Shown here piece after piece: positions 44,739 to 55,698 of a DNA stretch of 64,000 bases (positions within the stretch are counted from its first letter, which is position 1; every line of letters begins with the position of its first letter). The notes beneath the pieces were generated by a model. That model saw nothing but the letters and a program-made list of their open reading frames with translations. It searched no databases and was not told the DNA's origin. This stretch comes from Rana temporaria (lineage: Eukaryota; Chordata; Amphibia; Anura; Ranidae). The translations under genes were made by a program, and so were the position numbers. The stretch spans positions 160,398,956-160,462,955 of the forward strand of contig NC_053494.1 in the NCBI RefSeq assembly GCF_905171775.1, given 5' to 3'.

Positions 44739-44819
44739 CAGGAATATATATGAGGGTTCTTCAAAAAGTTTCTACACTTTTTTAACTCTATTAAATATAA
44801 AAAAGTGGAGAAAGACTAA

Positions 44820-45520
44820 GGACCAGATTCACATAGATTTACTTTACTCCACGGAGGCGTAACATATCCCATTTACGTTACACCGCCGCAGGTTTACAGC
44901 GTAAGTGCCTGATTCTCAAAACTCTTACCTGTAAACTTGCGGCGGTGTAACGTAAATGCGCTCGGCGCAAGCCCGCCCAATTCAAATGGGGCGGGCACCA
45001 TTTAAATTAGGCACGTTTCCGCGCCGAACATACTGCGCATGCTCCGTCGGGAAAATTACCCGACGTGCATTGCGCTAAATGACGTTGCACGGACGTCATT
45101 TGTTTAGACGTTAACGTAAATGGCGTCCAGCGCCATTCAGGGACGACTTACGCAAACAACGTGATTTTTTAAATTCCGACGCGGGAACGACTGCCATACT
45201 TAATATGGCTTAGAAAACCTAGGGCTCAGCCCTAATTTTACGCGGCGTATCTCGACGGAAACAACGTAAAGTTAGATCGACAGGGCAGCGCAGACGTTCG
45301 GGAATCGCCGTAACTAGTCATTTGCATATTCTACGCCGACCGCAATGGCCTCGCCACCTAGCGGCCGGCCTAGAATTGCATCCTTAAGATCCTCGGATCT
45401 TAGCGCTATCTATGCGTAACTGATTCTATGAATCAGTCGCATAGTTAGGACGGCCGGAACACAGAGATACGACGGCGTATCAGGAGATACGCCGTCGTAT
45501 CTCTTCTGTGAATCTGGCCC
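44820..45520. mobile_element. GC-rich foldback MITE, Harbinger-like group, complete copy
   Basis: Ends GGACCAGATTCACATAGA and CTGTGAATCTGGCCC. The centre (gacgtcatttgtttagacgt; aatggcgtccagcgccattc) is shared with 57522-58246. It is inserted next to a (TA)n run and a GAGGGTTCTTCAAAAAGTTT motif (44751-44770) reminiscent of a mariner end. Confidence 0.82.
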
Positions 45521-45539
45521 TATATATATATATATATAC

Positions 45540-46720
45540 AGCCATGGCCAAAATACACATGACACAAATATTATTTTCACAAATCTGTTGTACAGTGTAT
45601 ACATTGTACTAGTATAAGGGTGGTTCTAATAAAACATATAATTGCACTTTTGGGTGGATGCACTTCAACTTGACAAAAAGTAGTTGGGTTGCTTCCATGA
45701 ACAAATATTAACAGACACATTTACCTTTTGTAATATGTAACATGTTACATCCATATTCAGGGTGTATAAATTATTAAATGACACACACCGCATATAATGT
45801 AGAAAGATTAATGGTGGTCTTCCCTCCTTGTTTTTAACCTCATTGTTTGTGTAGAATGGGTGGGCAAACTTTATTTTAAAGAAGATAACCTAGCAAGGCC
45901 TCCCTAAAAAATAAGGAGAGTTCGGAGAGTTCAAAGGTCAGTAATAACGCAGGGTGCAGGGGTCACTAGTATGTAATAAAGAGAGTACTGGTGAGGTAAG
46001 ACACTGCTCAGTGTCTCCTAGTCACCAGCTGGGATTCTCTGTCCCTGCAACCTGGGAATATCTGCTTACCCCACTTCCCTGACAACTGGGGAAAAGACAC
46101 ACACCTCCGGGAGGTGACCTTCTCCCAACACCTGCCAACACTGACAAAGAAACCTTCAGAAATTGCTAAAACAAATGCCCTAACACCTCCTGAGGGGTAC
46201 CTGAGGGGCTGCAGGCTCCAGATTTTATGTCACATGGCTTCCCCCCCCCCCAGATGTAAGTTGTGCCCCCCAATGCCCTCTGACCACCCCCTCCTCCCTG
46301 GATGCTATGCCTGGCTGCTGAGCTCATTTCCCATTACAGCACTTTATACTGCTCCTCCGCAGGGCTGAAATAACATTATTTTACAACACAGCCACAATCT
46401 GCACCGGGTGTATCTTCCTACTGCAGCTACACTGCCGTTTCGACCAGAGCATTTCACAGGTCAGAATGGCGACATAAGAGCCAGATACACCCTGTGAAGA
46501 TCGTGGCTTACAGACTGTGTGTAAGGGAATGTGATTTCAGCAATTTGTAGTGTGGGGGGGAGGAGCTGTATGCAGTGTTGGGATGGGAAAGGAGCTTTGC
46601 CAAGTGACCTGCCTGGGGTCATCCCTACCCTCTGATTCTCCAGCAGAGAACCCTGTCCTCTGATGTAAGAACAAACTCTGGGGACTCAAAACTCTTAAGC
46701 CACTTTGAGTATCTTGGCGT
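45540..46720. other. No gene seen; old repeat fragments
   Basis: 45539-45600 (acagccatggccaaaatac; atgacacaaatattattttc) resembles the end of a widespread vertebrate DNA transposon. A C11 run lies at 46241-46251. No coding signal. Confidence 0.4.
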
Positions 46721-46779
46721 GCGGTGGGTGTATATGCATGCACAGTGGAAGCGGCGGGTGGTATTGGGGGGGCGCAGGT

Positions 46780-46822
46780 CAACTTTTGCATCGAGGCCCA
46801 CAAACTTCAAGCTACGCCTCTG
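46780..46822. mobile_element. hAT-like terminus
   Basis: The right end CTTCAAGCTACGCCTCTG (46805-46822) has the shape of a hAT terminal repeat (complement begins CAGAGGCGTAG). I cannot find the matching left end, so the element is truncated or nested. Confidence 0.45.
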
Positions 46823-47654
46823 GATGCAGCCCTTTAGGAACAAAGAAAGAGCCTTTCCTAAATGGTTACCCCAAGATTGGAAGCATGCAATTGACTAAAA
46901 TGGCTTTTCATACAGTGTATCAATATTCAGTAAAGTCTTAATTAGTAAATGCTAAAATCAATTCCAAAGTGCCCCACACCTTAGCTTATGGTATTGATAA
47001 TTGAGATGAATACAAACTGTCACTCTAATTGTTATTTGGAGTGCTGCTGAAATTAACATATATTCCTTAGTGTACTAACTGTGATAGGTGCAAACAGAAA
47101 GGAAAAATATTTTGTGCCAAGATACTGGCACCTGCAAGTCATTAATGGCTGGCTAAGACTGCTTTTTCTGTATTACTTTATGGAATCCATATGTATATAG
47201 TTTAACAGCAGCACCAGAAGATGCGGAAACTTATTTTAGCATGTTATTCCATGTAATTATATTCTGTCGTTGTTTTATGTAGAAGCTAAAAGTAGACTAT
47301 TAAATTTCCCTTGAACTTTAGAAACAACTATTATACTTGAAAATAGCCACAGTTAGATAGCAATTACTATCTGCTTAGGCTGATATTTTACGTAGATGGA
47401 AATTCTAACTGAATAACATTTTGGGGGAGATTTACTAAAACTGGTGCACACACAATCTGCTGCAGCAGTGTCTTGTAACAAATCAGCTTCTAGATTTTGC
47501 TGTGATGCGGGACACTGCACACAAGAATCGCAGGACATTCTAATGCAAATTGACATGTCAAATTGGCCCGATGTGAATGGGGGATTTTTGTCAAAACTTA
47601 ATTGATCAAGCTGAAGTTAGAAGCTGTTTGGTTGATATGCACAGCTGCACCAGA
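46823..47654. other. No gene seen; AT-rich unique sequence
   Basis: No repeat terminus recognised. Confidence 0.45.
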
Positions 47655-47738
47655 TTCTGTGTGCAGGGCCGCTGATAGTGTGGACCACCAGTCCTCTTGT
47701 AGGGGGCCCGAGCACAGGGGGGGGGGCCCAAAAAAGGG

Positions 47739-47875
47739 AGAGGGATTAGTGACAGATGACAATTGTGTCTCTCTTCCTCCAGCAGCTGAAAGCTTGTCCC
47801 CCCCTCTCCCTGCTGTCAGCTTTTAGCTGCTGGAAGAAGAGAGACACAATTGTCCTCCCTCACTAATCCCTCTCC
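47739..47875. repeat. Long hairpin (inverted repeat ~60 bp arms)
   Basis: The left arm contains gggagagggattagtgac and attgtgtctctcttcctcca; the right arm carries their complements with few mismatches. The arms meet around a short C-rich loop. A hAT-like CAGGGCCGCTGATAG lies just upstream (47663), so this may be the middle of an element. Confidence 0.75.
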
Positions 47876-48375
47876 CTGTGCAGGCTCCCCGCTGACTCTA
47901 ATGTTAGCTCTGCTAGATGAGTTTGTTACCTCTGTAACTTTTTTCCTCATCCCATCTCTTCTTTCCCGTATCTCTGATCCTGGAGCTCCAACTGCCCAGC
48001 CTGTATATTTTTTCCTGCTCTCTTCCCTGTTGCTTCCTGACACAGTCACAGCTGATCAGCTGCATTCACATGGCGTGAAGAATTTACTGTTACAGTAATA
48101 CCTTGGATTACGAGCATAATTTGTTCCAGAAGAATGCTTGTAATCCAAAGCACTCGTATATCAAAGCGAGTTTCCCCATAGGAAATACTGTACATAGCTG
48201 CCTTTTATCTTGTCCCAGTGCTTATTGTGCTTTACTTTGCTTCTTTCCCCCCTACACTGTCAGTTCCCCCTGCAAATCCATGTATCAACTCCTTCTATTT
48301 AACCATTTAACTGATCTGGCAGTAGCAAACTCAATTTTTTATAATAGGGCTTACCTGTAGGTATAGTGAGTATCT

Positions 48376-49025
48376 TCTAAACGTAGAGAAGCCCTGCAGA
48401 GAAGGGCAACCAAACTGATAAGAGGCATGGAGGAGCTCAGCTATGAGGAAAGATTAGAGGAACTGAATTTATTCTCTCTTGAGAAGAGGAGAATTAGGGG
48501 GGATATGATCAACATGTACAAATATATAAGAGGTCCATACAGTGGACTTGGTGTTGAGTTATTCACTTTACGGTCAACACTGAGGACAAGGGGGCACTCT
48601 TTACGTCTAGAGGAAAAGAGATTTCACCTCCAAATACGGAAAGGTTTTTTCACAGTAAGAGCTGTGAAAATGTGGAACAGACCCCCTCCAGAGGTGGTTC
48701 TGGCCAGCTCAGTAGATTGCTTTAAGAAAGGCCTGGATACTTTCCTAAATGTACATAAAATAACCGAGTACTAAGATTTGTAGGTAAAGTTGATCCAGGG
48801 GGTAAATCCGATTGCCTCTCGGGGGATCAGGAAGGAATTTTTTTCCCCTGCTGTAGCAAATTGGATCATGCTCTGCTGGTTTTTTTTGCCTTCCTCTGGA
48901 TCAACTGTGGGTATGGAGTTGGGTGTATGGGATTTTACTGTGTTTTTTATTTTGTTTGTTTATTTTTTGTGGTTGAACTGGATGGACTTGTGTCTTTTTT
49001 CAACCTGACTAACTATGTAACTATG
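48376..49025 (+). mobile_element. 5'-truncated CR1-type LINE, 3' end
   Basis: Contains the C-terminus of a CR1-like reverse transcriptase, a short 3' UTR (ggttgaactggatggacttg) and a tail of TATGTAAC-like repeats (ctatgtaactatgtag). Non-polyA microsatellite tails are typical of the CR1/L2 group. The 5' truncation is the usual state of such copies. Confidence 0.88.
48380..48774 (+). pseudogene. CR1-like reverse transcriptase, C-terminal fragment
   Basis: The open frame enters as LQRRATKLIRGMEEL and continues YEERLEELNLFSLEKRRIRGD, DMINMYKYIRG, then a conserved C-terminal block (FFTVRAVKMWNRPPPEVV, then FKKGLDTFLN). This matches the C-terminal region downstream of the RT domain in CR1 elements. 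The endonuclease and RT catalytic parts are absent, so it is a dead fragment. The frame stays open to its natural stop at 48774. Confidence 0.88.
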
Positions 49026-49324
49026 TAGCAGCCGGTGATAGCACCGGCGCATGTGGACTGTGCTCTTAATGAACAGCATACCATCCATTGAAAGAGCTGT
49101 GCTGTGACCATGACTCCCGCACGCATGCATGGGAGTTACATCATCACAGTTTTTTCCAAACAGCTGGAGCCCAAGAACCCAGAGAGAGGACCAGACAAAG
49201 ATGGAATCCCTTTCAGTAGTGACAGCACGCTGCTGGAGGGATCCATTTTTAGGTAAGTCTGTCGTAATGATATTTCACCCAAGCCCCCCCCCCCCCTCTC
49301 AACAGGGTTATTAAAGCCGCCTGT

Positions 49325-49905
49325 CATTCTATAGGAATTCAAATTCCGCGGCTAGGGGGCGTGTAAAATTGAAATCAGGCGCGTCCCCACGCCGAACGAA
49401 CTGCGCATGCGCCGTCCGTAAAATTTGCCAGCATGCATTGCTCTAAACGGCGTCGCTAGGACGTCATTGGTTTCGACGTGAACGTAAATTACGTCCATCC
49501 GTATTCGCGAACGACTTACGCAAACAAAGTAAAAAATTCAAAACTCGGAGCAGGAACGACGGCCATACTTAACATAGGATAGCATATAGCAGGGGTAACT
49601 ATACGCCGGAAAAACCCGAACGCAAACGATGTAAAAAAAAACGCTGGGCGGTCGTTCGTTTCTGAATCGGCGTAACTCCTCATTTGCATATTCCTCGCGT
49701 ATACAAATGGAAGCGCCACCTAGCGGCCAGCGTGAGATTGCAGCCTAAGATCCGACGGTGTAAGTCACTTACACCTGTCGGATCTTAGGGATATCTATGC
49801 GTAACCTGATTCTTTGAATCAGGCGCATAGATACGACCGGCAGAACTCAGAGATACGACGGCGTATCAGGAGTTACACCGTCGTATCTCTTTCTGAATCT
49901 GCCCC
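49325..49905. mobile_element. GC-rich foldback MITE, Harbinger-like group, left-truncated
   Basis: Right end ttctgaatctgcccc. The interior has gacgtcattggtttcgacgt and a terminal hairpin around gacggtgtaagtcacttaca. The first ~100 bp of the element are missing. Related to 40863-41603 (shared ggccatacttaacat). Confidence 0.7.
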
Positions 49906-50624
49906 AATGATTTTATGGTATTTTTACCAAAATATAGCGTTACTATTTTCTTGGGGGAGGGGGCGGCTGTCAGGTAGTCTGTAAGGGGCCTCATGATTTG
50001 TATCCACAGCCCAGTCTGTGTTCACCAGTTTAGGAACATTTCCTTCTTAGTTTGCTAAAGCAATATGGGGGCAATTCAATGAGGCATTTACAACACATTT
50101 CTGGCTGTGTGGATGTAGTCGGAAAGCTTGTAACAAATTCAATAAAACCCTGTGACATTTTCATTGTTAGTACTGACACATGTGACAAATTATTCGTTCT
50201 TATTTGCGACACTTTTAAAGTCCAACACTATTGTTGCAATAAATTCATAAAGAAATACTGATATACTGGGGCTAGGAAAATGGAGGCAAATGAAGACACA
50301 GACCTCTTCCATGTTGGAATACATTCTTAATTATGTTGCATCTTTGCAACAGTTTTCTGACTTAAATTGCCTCTGGAACTGTTATTTGATATGTTTCCAT
50401 TACTTTCCCAACTTCTTCAAAATACTTTCCTGCCTGTAAAACTCTGCAGGAGTGTCTGTTGCAAGTTCCAACATTTGTTAAACTACTGCAAAACAGAGTA
50501 TTTATGACACTTTTTATTTTTTAAATGTAGTATTTATATTGAACTTTTTCTTTATTATTCATTGCACCAGTGCAGCTGATCTCCTGCAACCTATTTGAAG
50601 TACATCCTTTCTACATGCATGTAT
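49906..50624. other. No gene seen
   Basis: AT-rich spacer. Two small frames at 50030-50261 on opposite strands are not convincing. Confidence 0.45.
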
Positions 50625-51108
50625 TTAAAGCGGAGGTTCACCCTAAAAAAATGATCTACCATCCCATCCAGCAAACTTGCGCCAGCTACAGATCCCACTA
50701 GTAAAGTTCCCACTTTTCTCCTTCCCGCGGGGGAATAGGCGTTCCTATGAAGGGGCGTAGATGATTGACGTGTGGCTACAGCGCGTCTTGCTTTCCGAAA
50801 GTAGACGGACTAGGACTCGGCTCTTCACGGCGCTATACTGCACCTGCGCACAGACTAGGAGCTGACTGCACAGGCGCCGTATATAGCCGAATCCCATGTC
50901 GGCTATTTTCGGAAAGCGTGATGCGCTGTAGCCGCACGTCAATCATCTACGCCCCTTCATAGGAACGCCTATTCCCCACGGGAAGAAGAAAAGAAAATCA
51001 ACGCTTAAACGGTAGGTACAGCGAAAAAAAAAAAAGCATACTGTAGCTGACGCAAGTATGCTGGATGGGATGGTAGATAATTTTTTTTAGGGTGAACCTC
51101 CGCTTTAA
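50625..51108. mobile_element. TTAA-flanked palindromic MITE, AAAGCGGAG family
   Basis: TTAAAGCGGAGGTTCACCC at the left and GGGTGAACCTCCGCTTTAA at the right, each including TTAA. The palindrome runs almost the full 484 bp, with only a short asymmetric centre. Mirror-image frames starting MTCGYSAS appear on both strands. TTAA target specificity indicates piggyBac-type mobilisation. Confidence 0.9.
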
Positions 51109-51164
51109 GTAATGACTGCGTAATATTTCCTAAAGACATGGTAAAATACAGTATCTGCTCGTCA

Positions 51165-51666
51165 GTGCGGGGCGCAGGGGCGCCACCCCCCTAATCCATG
51201 TGCCCAGCCCCTAATCTACATGCAGGGTGCCGGACGCATGGATTTCAATGTTTTGTTTTTTTAAGCACATGATTAGAGCCTAATTGGCTTCAAAAAAGGG
51301 TGGGCTCGGGGAGCAGTGCACTGCGCCCTGAGCCCACCCAATTAATATTCGCTATTGTCTTCCTGATTCTCCTCTCATCCAATCAGGAAGTCAGGAGTCT
51401 TAGGAGACAGGGAGTCTACTCCCAGAGCGAGGAGTAGCAATGAGGAGAATCAGCCCTACCCCGAATCTTTGTAATCTGCCCCTATGGCAAAGAGGTCTCT
51501 GATCGTCTATCTATGGAGGGTTCACCACCTTCCTGTCATTCCAGGGAGTGGGGGCATCGCTGTCTGTCTCCCATGGGGGGGATTGCCTCCTTTCGATCTG
51601 TCTCCTGCAGGGGGGGGCATTGGTGTGCTGCCCCCCCCCCATATTATTGAACACCAGCCGCCACTG
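51165..51666. mobile_element. Probable degraded hAT element
   Basis: The right end caccagccgccactg is a common hAT terminus (complement CAGTGGCGGCTGGTG). The left end CAGTGCGGGGCGC is worn. No matching 8-bp flanks remain. Confidence 0.45.
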
Positions 51667-52485
51667 GTGAAATCAGTGGACCATGTCTGTGTAAACTGTT
51701 AAAACTGCCACTTGTAGTCTTCATTTGAAGCTTGTGTAACAGGATGACAATGCTGGAGCACAATGCCACCCGATAACAATAAGTGCCCAAACAAGGAACT
51801 TCATGGCAGAACCACCGGGTATTATTCTAGTTAAAGCTTCAGATTAAAAAATACAATTTATGTGTTAAATCTTATATTAGATTTTAAAACTTGAGTTTAT
51901 CTAAATCTAAAGTAAAAAAAGCAAATTAAGCGTTTCAGAGGTACAAATAATATATTGTTCATCAAGTAGAATACATGATATGTACTAGAAGACTGTACAC
52001 TATATATTCATTGCAATATGAAGCTTTTATTAAAAATCTAACTTTGTTAACTCTTGCAGAGGAGGCACGAATATTGACTGTCATGCAAACATATATGCAA
52101 ATTAGGTAGAATTGCTTATTTGCATATTAATTGGAGTCATAATTTAAGCCGGGATCAGTAATTTCTATGTAAATGGACACTTAGACTCTCATTATAGAGT
52201 CAGATGGGATTTCCTAAGCTCTGCTAGGTACATTAAGAACTCAGAGAAAATATCTCCAAATATTTATCACCCTCTAAACTAGAGGCTGGGGTCTTCCGCC
52301 ACTATTATGGTGCTAAATTTACCTCCATGTGAATGTCAAACATATTTATCATTGGATGAGTCTACATCATTTGTCTTGTATCCTTTGTGCCTAACCGTAT
52401 AGTTTTATAACAAAAAAGTTGTGATCTTACCATTTCAATATTAATTTTTACATGACAGGACACCTGGTACATTATGTTGATGTGT
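51667..52485. other. No gene seen; octamer-rich segment at 52060-52200
   Basis: Unique-looking sequence. Within 52084-52160 lie ATGCAAA, ATATGCAAAT, ATTTGCATATTAATT and several ATTA cores close together, the look of a POU/homeodomain-bound enhancer. No coding frame. Confidence 0.45.
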
Positions 52486-52900
52486 CTAAAGTGGTTGTAA
52501 CCCTAAAAAAAAAAAAATACCCTGTTCCTTAAAATCATGAATAACAGCACAGTGCTTATCCTTTTCTATAATCTAACAAACCTGGTTGATCCTGCCTGGT
52601 GCTGCCCTCCCCTGCTGATCCATGATACCATGGTCAGTTTATGTGCCTCCGTCAGCCAGCTGTTTCCCCTCTCTCCCTCTCTCCTACTCCTTCCCTGCCT
52701 GTCAGCTAGTCTCAGAGCCGATCTGCTCCCCGCCCCTCCCCTTTTGCTATAATACAAAATACTGCTAATCAGTGGCGTCACTATTGGGGTGCGAGAGGGG
52801 CAGACCGCACCTGGGTGACACATGCCAGAGAGGTGGCACCAGAAAGCAGTTGTAGTGTGTGCCATTGAGCCCCCACTTCCCTCAGTAAAGTAGTGACAGC

Positions 52901-53541
52901 TAGACATGTTCATTCGTTTTCGTTAGAATGCATTTTCGTCCGAAAATCTGTTTTTTTCGTTATCGTTTTAACAAACGATAACAAAAGTGCAAGAAACGAA
53001 AACCGAAAGATCCGACATAAAAAATGCTTTATTTTCGTTTTCGTTGCGGTAAAAATTCGATATAGAGAGATTCGACATTATAGGGAAAAGATTCGACATC
53101 ATAGAGAAAAGATTCGACATTATAGAGAAAAGATTTGACACTATAGAAATAATAGATTCGACATTACAGAGAATAGATTTCGATTTATGAGAAAATAGAT
53201 TCGACATTATAGAGAATAGATTCGACATTATTACTAGTCATACAACATTAGAATTCTTGTAGGCGGAATATTCGAATGGAAATGTACGATTCGCCGCAAA
53301 GATTCGACGTTCCGTCGAATATTTTTTGGCCATTAGACAGAAACCAACAAAGATTCGACGTTCCGGCGAATATTCTTTTGACCATTCGACAGAAACCAAG
53401 TATTATTGGGTTTTCGGACGAAAGCTATTTCCCAACGAAAAACGAAATAAATCAAAATGATTTTCGGGAGTAACTAAATAAATTTATTTTCCAAACGAAA
53501 ACGAAAAAACGAAACAAAATATTCCAGTCTGCACATGTCTA
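52901..53541. mobile_element. hAT element (641 bp) nested in the hAT at 52770, perfect 8-bp TSD
   Basis: Ends TAGACATGTTCATTCG and TGCACATGTCTA, flanked by GTGACAGC at 52893-52900 and 53542-53549. AT-rich with many CGAAAA/TTTTCG words. No transposase. The interior contains a tandem array (53050-53235). Confidence 0.93.
53050..53235. repeat. Tandem repeat of ATTCGACATTATAGAGAAAAG
   Basis: About eight to nine imperfect copies of a ~21-bp unit (attcgacattatagagaaaa) inside the hAT. The serine/leucine-rich repetitive frame on the minus strand (MSNLFSI repeats) is its translation, not a gene. Confidence 0.9.
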
Positions 53542-53924
53542 GTGACAGCGGGATATTTTCCCCAGCTCAGTTCACCAAAGAACTCTGCAGCACTGCAGCG
53601 GCGCTGTGACAGGGAAGAGGTGAGCTGCAGGGTGTCAATGTATCTCCCCCCACTCACCCCCTTCCCTTTTTCCTGTCAGCAAAATCGGATAAGAGAGAGA
53701 GTGGCTCTACTCTGGTTTCCAATCTTGCTGCCCAGTTTCCCTCCCCATTGGCCACAGAAGAGACTAGGAGAGCATCATGTAGTCCCAGAAGATTGGTGGC
53801 CCCAGTGTTGTTCGCAGGAACAGGCTACAGCCCCTAGCATGCACTCTGCTGGGGGGAGAGAGCCTGGAACCCAGGAAAAGGAGAAAAATAGAGGACTGTG
53901 CTGAGGGAAGCCAGAGAGAGAGCC

Positions 53925-54290
53925 ATGCTATACCCACATCACCAGAGAGAGAGAGAGAGACATACACTGTACCCACAACACCAGAGAGAGAGAACCATGC
54001 TGTAACAGTACCACCATAGAGAGAGCCACGCTGTACCCGCACCAACAGAGAGAGAGACCAATGCTGTACCTGCACCACCAGAGAGAATGCCATGCTGCCC
54101 AGCACCGCCAGAGGGGGAACCACGCTGTACCTGCACCACCAGAGAGAGAGCCATGCTGTACCTGCACCACTAGAGAGAGAGCCACGCTGTACCTGCACCA
54201 CTAGAGAGAGAGCCAGGCTGTACCCGCACCACCAGAGAGAGCCACGCTGTACAAGCACCACCAGAGAGGGAACTATGCTGTACCCTGGTA
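53925..54290. repeat. Minisatellite, ~30-38-bp unit
   Basis: Ten or so imperfect copies of a unit like ccacgctgtacccgcacc plus accagagagaga. Long repetitive frames on both strands (e.g. GSLSGGAGTAW on minus) are translations of the array. Confidence 0.9.
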
Positions 54291-54784
54291 AGAGGGCCTG
54301 TTAGCCATTATAAATTTGTCTTTAAATTATAAATTACTAGGCCTTGTTGACCGCCACAATGAGCTCCAATGCTGGGCCTCTGGCCCAAAAATAGGGGGTG
54401 GGTGGGTGACACCAACCCTAGTGACGCCACTGCTGCTAATATAATTTTGTTTTATTCCTAGGATCCCCTGTGTTAGATTACTTTATATGCCCCAGTGTAT
54501 GTGCTTGATAAAAATAATGCATCTTCATACCTTATTTCAGAGTGCCGCTCGGAGCTCATGTGACTGCTTGCGGCTCTCCGTGCCTCCTCCCGGCTGACGT
54601 CAGCAGGGGATTCTCAGCCCCTCCCACTGGAGTTCTCAGATCATGGGAAAAGAGCGCCAAGCGGTGCTCTGAAATAAGGTAAAAGCTTAATTTTTTTTTA
54701 TAAAGCACATACACTGGGGCACATAACTTAATTGAACACATGGAATTCTAGGAATAAAACAAAGTGGCTTTACAACCACTTTAA

Positions 54785-55062
54785 GGTAAAAGTGTGTAGC
54801 ACATAAGATTGTGAAAACATATAATATAGAACTACACTAACCACTATTCCTTGTTTTAAAAACAAAAATTTAAAACATGACAAGGGATTGCTAGAGCACA
54901 ATGCCAAAGACAAAAGCACTGCTTTCAAACTTGCACTCTTTGGTTAAACTTCTATTGGCACCATGTGCACAAATATGAAGTAATGGGGTGGAATTACATC
55001 TCTAATTCATGCAATTCAGCTTAAAATATTAAGCTCTAAAAATAACAGGCTTTTTTAGAAGG
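54785..55062. other. No gene seen; AT-rich
   Basis: Spacer, nothing recognised. Confidence 0.45.
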
Positions 55063-55070
55063 GTGTAAAG

Positions 55071-55690
55071 CAGGGGTAGCCAACCAGTGGCACGGGGGCC
55101 ACATGTGGCCCGCGGAGCCCTCTGATGTGGCCCGCGGAGCCCTCTGATGTGGCCCGCCACCTACTGCTCTGAAATGGTGGGTTGGCAAGCCCAGATCGCA
55201 AGTTGCGACCCGCCATACCAAAGCATCAGTGTTGTGAATAAAGCTGGTGGTAGAGGAAGAAAGCGGCTGCGGAGCAGAGCCCCATAAACCGATGCTTCCT
55301 CTACAGCGTCAGCTTTTGCCACAGGTGGAGTCTATGGCAAAGTTCAGCTAACCCACACGATAGACACAGGTGCACTACACTGCACCCGCGGTGTGGGTAA
55401 ACCACAGCGCATCAATGTGAAAGCAGCCTTAGGCCCTTTTCACACGATCAGCCCGACCAAATGGGACCCTCAATTCACCTCTATAGAGCGACAGATGTCT
55501 GTTTACGCCTGCCTACCTCCAATCCGAAAAACAGCAGGGAATTTTTCTCCTTCCACCTTCTATCAGGGCGGATCAGAGGGCCTATAGAGTAACCGTGACC
55601 TCTCATCCGCCCGCTCTGCTCCTTGTGGCCCTCGACTGGTAACCAAGTTGCTTAAGTGGCCCTCGCTCTTCAAAAGGTTGGGCACCCCTG
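55071..55690. mobile_element. hAT element (620 bp) with perfect 8-bp TSD
   Basis: Ends CAGGGGTAGCCAACC and GGTTGGGCACCCCTG, flanked by GTGTAAAG at 55063-55070 and 55691-55698. A direct repeat of ~22 bp (tggcccgcggagccctctga) occurs at 55107-55150. Non-coding. The terminal sequence is of the hAT-Charlie kind. Confidence 0.94.
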
Positions 55691-55698
55691 GTGTAAAG

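Larger units (their letters stand above)
48330..49275. mobile_element. TTAA-type MITE split by a CR1 fragment (48330-48375 and 49026-49275)
   Basis: The left piece gcttacctgtaggtatagtg matches the left arm of the TTAAAGTGGTTGTAAA family (compare 26710-26760). After the CR1 tail, the right piece has the GC-rich centre and AGGTAAGTCT at 49251 of the same family. The ends are degraded. Confidence 0.5.
52770..54432. mobile_element. hAT element (1.66 kb) with perfect 8-bp TSD
   Basis: Ends CAGTGGCGTCACTA and TAGTGACGCCACTG, flanked by CTGCTAAT at 52762-52769 and 54433-54440. It contains a second hAT (52901-53541) and a minisatellite (53925-54290). It encodes no recognisable transposase, so it is non-autonomous. 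Confidence 0.93.
52486..54784. mobile_element. TTAA-type MITE, TTAAAGTGGTTGTAAA family, split by nested hATs
   Basis: Left CTAAAGTGGTTGTAACCC, right TTTACAACCACTTTAA, more than 2 kb apart because of the hAT insertion at 52770-54432. Removing it leaves a MITE of about 630 bp, the usual size of the family. Confidence 0.8.

Noticed and set aside
44751..44820. GAGGGTTCTTCAAAAAGTTT as a mariner terminus
   Set aside because: Only one end is seen, no opposite TIR or TA duplication could be found, so the call is not supportable.
53764..54261. 165-codon minus-strand frame with GSLSGGAGTAW repeats
   Set aside because: Translation of the minisatellite inside a non-autonomous hAT.
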